Shown piece by piece: positions 61,608-64,000 of a stretch of DNA of 64,000 nucleotides. Under the pieces are notes generated by a model. That model saw only the letters and a list, made by a program, of their open reading frames with translations. It was not told the DNA's origin and searched no databases. The stretch covers positions 248,001-312,000 of the forward strand of contig JAHCAU010000002.1 in NCBI GenBank assembly GCA_019634715.1, read 5' to 3'. The translations under genes and the position numbers were made by a program. Origin of the DNA: Lysobacter sp. Its GTDB lineage: Bacteria > Pseudomonadota > Gammaproteobacteria > Xanthomonadales > Xanthomonadaceae. Position 1 is the stretch's first letter; every line of letters begins with the position of its first letter.

Positions 61608-62314
61608 TGGCCGTTCACCTCGCGCACGACCGCGGGCAAGTCGCCGGGCAGGCCCAGCGACAGCCAGCGGCCGCCGTCGTGGTTGAGCGTGATGGTGCCG
61701 CTGCGCACGCGCGCCGGATCGACGTTCGCGCGTTTGGCCCAGTCGCGGATGCGCGCATCGTCCTGGCGGCTGCCAACCATGTACAGGTCGAACTCGGTCC
61801 CCGAGGATTGCAGGCGCTGTACGAGCTGTCCGCAGGCTTCGCAGCCGTCCTTGACGAACACCGCCGTGCGGCCGGAGCCGCGCGTAGCTCCGGCGATCGG
61901 CTTGTCGTCGGGCAAGTTCACCCGCTGCATGCCAGGGTTCAGACGCTGCCAGGCCTCGTCGTAAGCCCTCTGGTAGGCGAGCAGCTTCTCCACGCGGCGC
62001 GCTTCGACCTGCACCTGCAGCTCGGCGTAGCGGCGCCGTTCCTCGTCGGTGCGGGCTTCGATGCCCAAGGCCGACAACGGGTCCAGGTTGGGCGAATAAA
62101 TTCCCAGCGGCCCGTCCATCAGTTCGCGGTAGCGCGCCCATTCCTGCGGTTGCAGGCCCCAGTCGCTCGCCACCCGGTCGTCCAGAACGCGCGCGGCCAG
62201 CGGGCGCTCCTGGCTCTGCGCGTTGCGGGCGGGAGCCGCAGGCGGCTGCTGCGCCCAGACGGGCCACTGGGCGGACGCCAGCAGGAGCGCGGAAAGGAAG
62301 ATCGACGGCTTCAT
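61589..62314 (-). CDS. ICE protein, TIGR03759 (PFL_4693) family
   Basis: A 241-residue exported protein with signal 'SIFLSALLLASAQWPVWAQ'. The mature part contains 'WARYRELMDGPLGIYSPNLD' near residue 60, characteristic of the family, and a C-terminal thioredoxin-like domain with a CxxC 'VFVKDGCEACGQLVQRL'. The ATG at 62314 was chosen over the longer frame. Probably a periplasmic redox or assembly factor. Confidence 0.88.
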   Translation of the reverse strand: MKPSIFLSALLLASAQWPVWAQQPPAAPARNAQSQERPLAARVLDDRVASDWGLQPQEWARYRELMDGPLGIYSPNLDPLSALGIEARTDEERRRYAELQVQVEARRVEKLLAYQRAYDEAWQRLNPGMQRVNLPDDKPIAGATRGSGRTAVFVKDGCEACGQLVQRLQSSGTEFDLYMVGSRQDDARIRDWAKRANVDPARVRSGTITLNHDGGRWLSLGLPGDLPAVVREVNGQWQRQP

Positions 62315-62328
62315 GTGGTGTGCTCCGG

Positions 62329-62970
62329 TCAGGGAATCGCCACGCGGCGGGTCTGGTCGCCGGCCTGGAACACCGCGGTGTTGCCCTCGACGGCCTGCAA
62401 GCGCCACGGGCCGACCGCATCGCCGGGTAGCAGCACCTGAAGCTGATCGGGAGTGAAGTCGCCATTGCTTGGCGCGACGGACACGCTGCGCTCGCCCGCA
62501 CGCAGTTCGGCACCAACGATGCGGAACGGGAGTGGCGGTGGTTCGGGCTTGGCGGCGGACTTACCCGGGGCGCGCGGCTGGACGGGTGCGGCGGCGCGTG
62601 CGGTGGTCTGGCGCGTCTTGATCTGCTCGACTTCGGCGCGCAGCGCCTGAAGGTCGTCGGCAGCGGCATAGGCGCTCAGCGATTGCTCGACCTGGGCTGC
62701 GCGTGCTTCCAGGATTTGGCGGGTGTCTTTGAGGTCTGCCGCCGTGGCGATGGCCGGCCGCTGCTGGATGGCCTCGATGGTCTCGGCCAGACCTGTTGCC
62801 TGCGCTTCGAGGCGTTGCAGACGGGAATCGAGGCGATCCTGGTCGGCCTGGTCGTTCATGGTCTGGTAGCCCAGGGCCACGAGAACACTGAGGCCAAGCA
62901 GCCAGAGCCACATCAGGCTCTGAACCACCACGGCGGCGGTTGAATGCTGGGCGGGTTGCGGAGCGTTCAT
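62329..62970 (-). CDS. ICE membrane-anchored coiled-coil protein
   Basis: A 213-residue protein with one N-terminal membrane helix ('LMWLWLLGLSVLVALGYQTM'), a coiled coil (about residues 38-120) and a small C-terminal beta domain ('PFRIVGAELRAGERSVSVAP' to 'NTAVFQAGDQTRRVAIP'). This layout recalls PilP/PilO-like parts and is found between PilL and TIGR03759 in PFGI-1 elements. It overlaps the pilL-like stop by four bases. Confidence 0.75.
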   Translation of the reverse strand: MNAPQPAQHSTAAVVVQSLMWLWLLGLSVLVALGYQTMNDQADQDRLDSRLQRLEAQATGLAETIEAIQQRPAIATAADLKDTRQILEARAAQVEQSLSAYAAADDLQALRAEVEQIKTRQTTARAAAPVQPRAPGKSAAKPEPPPLPFRIVGAELRAGERSVSVAPSNGDFTPDQLQVLLPGDAVGPWRLQAVEGNTAVFQAGDQTRRVAIP

Positions 62971-63566
62971 GGCTGACCTCCCGATGCTGCGGGCGCCAGC
63001 GGGAACGCCTGCACCGCCTCGGTGGCGGGCGGCGCGGGTGCGTTGTCGGCGGCCATGCTGTCGCCAGACCGCTCGAAGCAGATTTGCCGTGCGCGGTCAT
63101 CCGCGTGCAGTTCCCAGGACGAGCCAGCCAAGGTGAGCAGCGCATCGCGCAAGGTCATGGGGCCAAGGTGCAGATGCGCGGCCGGCAGCGGCAGTGCGTA
63201 CAGCTCGATCACCGCGTGCGCGGTCTCGCAGAGCTGGTAGCCGCTGCGCTTGAGCACATGCCGTAGCCCGTCGCCGACTGTGGTGCGGGCGTCCTCCGGC
63301 ATGGCGACATCGATGATCTGCAACAGCAGGTCGCGCTGCGCCGCCGTGGGTGCCAGTTCGACCAACGTGTAGCGGCCATAGCGCACGACGGGGATGAACT
63401 CGGGAACGTCGGGTTCGGGCGCGACGGAAACTTCCTCGATGGCGTCGGGTGCGACCGGCGCGGTCGTCGTCGCGCAGCCGCTGGCAAGCGCAGCCCAAAG
63501 CAGGCCGAGAAAACCCGCCAGCAGACGGCGTTCGGGATGGTGAAACCAAGGTGGAGAGGGGCACAT
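62967..63566 (-). CDS. pilL: PilL-type conjugative transfer lipoprotein, TIGR03748 family
   Basis: A 199-residue exported lipoprotein with an N-terminal signal and lipobox ('LLWAALASGC'). The conserved TIGR03748 core is 'VVRYGRYTLVELAPTAAQRD', then 'TVGDGLRHVLKRSGYQLCE' and 'GPMTLRDALLTLAGSSWELH'. It is the first gene of this block and marks the start of the right conjugation operon; the promoter should lie in 63567-63823. Confidence 0.9.
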   Translation of the reverse strand: MCPSPPWFHHPERRLLAGFLGLLWAALASGCATTTAPVAPDAIEEVSVAPEPDVPEFIPVVRYGRYTLVELAPTAAQRDLLLQIIDVAMPEDARTTVGDGLRHVLKRSGYQLCETAHAVIELYALPLPAAHLHLGPMTLRDALLTLAGSSWELHADDRARQICFERSGDSMAADNAPAPPATEAVQAFPLAPAASGGQP

Positions 63567-63747
63567 GGCATCGACTCATCTGTTGCGATGCCGATACCTT
63601 GGCTGCGCTCCGGGGTTCGGTCAGCCAGGAATGCGAACTGCGCGTTGCCCGGTTTTAGCGAGGCGGCACGAGCGTGATCCGCGTATCGTCCGGGTGCATA
63701 TAGAAGCCTCTGCGTGCAGGTGACGCATCACTATGGCTTGTCGTTGC

Positions 63748-63812
63748 GGATTTGCATTACGTTCGCGTTACAGGACAATAAATGGTACATTGCGCGAATC
63801 AACTGCAAATCC
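63748..63812. promoter_or_regulatory. Inverted repeat around the promoter of the AbiEi-like gene
   Basis: GGATTTGCA (63748-63756) and TGCAAATCC (63804-63812) are exact reverse complements 47 bases apart. They flank a possible promoter (TTGCAT at 63752, GACAAT at 63774) and end 11 bases before the AbiEi-like ATG. AbiEi antitoxins are known to repress their own promoter through inverted repeats, so this may be its operator. Confidence 0.4.
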
Positions 63813-63823
63813 TTGGCGAAGCC

Positions 63824-64000
63824 ATGCCCCAATACCTTTCGGATGTCCTGGATGCCTGCGAGCGCATGGGCAAGCTGAACGTGCGCGGCGAGGAACTGCG
63901 CGCCAGGCTGCCCGACACCACCCCCGAAGCGCTGCGCAAGGCGCTGTACCGCCAGCAGCGGGCCGGGCGGCTGGTGCGCCTGTCCCGAGGCTCCGACCAC
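63824..64000 (+). CDS. AbiEi-like antitoxin / winged-helix protein, partial at right edge
   Basis: An open frame starting MPQYLSDVLDACERMGKLNV runs off the window after 59 codons. An in-frame ATG at 63782 would add 14 residues but lies between the arms of an inverted repeat. The visible part, 'GEELRARLPDTTPEALRKAL' and 'YRQQRAGRLVRLSRGSDH', looks like the N-terminal winged helix of AbiEi antitoxins, which in PFGI-1-like ICEs are often followed by an AbiEii nucleotidyltransferase toxin. The toxin gene would be outside the window. Confidence 0.6.
   Translation, partial: MPQYLSDVLDACERMGKLNVRGEELRARLPDTTPEALRKALYRQQRAGRLVRLSRGSDH

Noticed and set aside
1..64000. tRNA, rRNA, CRISPR array, integrase or att sites
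   Set aside because: None was recognised on reading; there are no regularly spaced repeats and no tyrosine recombinase motifs, so the ICE ends must lie outside the window.

Overview
The window is high-GC proteobacterial DNA and looks like the interior of a large integrative and conjugative element (ICE) of the PFGI-1/ICEclc class. That class carries an MPF_G-type type IV secretion system, a MobH relaxase and the TIGR037xx 'PFL_46xx/47xx' protein families, and is common in Pseudomonas, Bordetella, Achromobacter, Burkholderia and relatives. The exact genus cannot be told from the sequence. No integrase, tRNA, att site, rRNA or CRISPR array is visible, so neither end of the element lies in the window.

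Layout. (1) 1-2.3 kb: an HTH-less LysR effector domain cut by the left edge, an Xre repressor, a full LysR regulator and a truncated PRPP synthetase remnant. (2) 2.4-21.1 kb, all on the minus strand: a metabolic and stress cargo. It has a TetR-controlled efflux unit (NodT lipoprotein, HlyD adaptor, RbbA-like ABC protein, YhhJ-like permease), followed in the same direction by phasin, acetoacetyl-CoA reductase, a DUF3141 hydrolase, a MaoC-PTA fusion, an SDR, acetate kinase and GltS, then PHA synthase, a universal stress protein and an LpxR-like outer-membrane protein. It resembles low-oxygen/stress islands that join polyhydroxybutyrate storage, acetate fermentation and stress proteins. (3) 21.3-25.0 kb: tetR, a DUF4105 membrane protein and a lipase-like lipoprotein, coupled by start/stop overlaps. 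(4) 25.0-28.9 kb: relaxase TraI, a RES/MbcA-type toxin-antitoxin pair and a DUF3742 protein. (5) 28.9-43.0 kb, minus strand: the T4SS genes from RAQPRD through the VirB4-like ATPase to TraG, with radC and a Dsb-like thioredoxin as insertions. (6) 43.2-57.5 kb, plus strand: a seven-gene anti-phage candidate island inserted between the two halves of the conjugation cluster. (7) 57.5-63.6 kb, minus strand: the TIGR03747 membrane protein, TraD, a lytic transglycosylase, PilL and related genes. (8) Right edge: the start of an AbiEi-like antitoxin gene.

The most interesting part is region 6. A small excisionase-type HTH gene precedes a SNF2/RapA-type helicase, a TrlF-type PHP+ABC ATPase, an AIPR protein, a type III-like DNA methyltransferase (Mod), a type III-like restriction subunit (Res) and a GHKL ATPase fused to a DUF4263/Shedu-like PD-(D/E)xK nuclease. 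The six large genes overlap or nearly touch, which argues for one operon. It looks like a type III restriction-modification core expanded with two extra ATPases, an abortive-infection protein and a second nuclease. I cannot match this combination to a named system from memory. Family names were assigned by reading motifs and by recall; no database search was possible.
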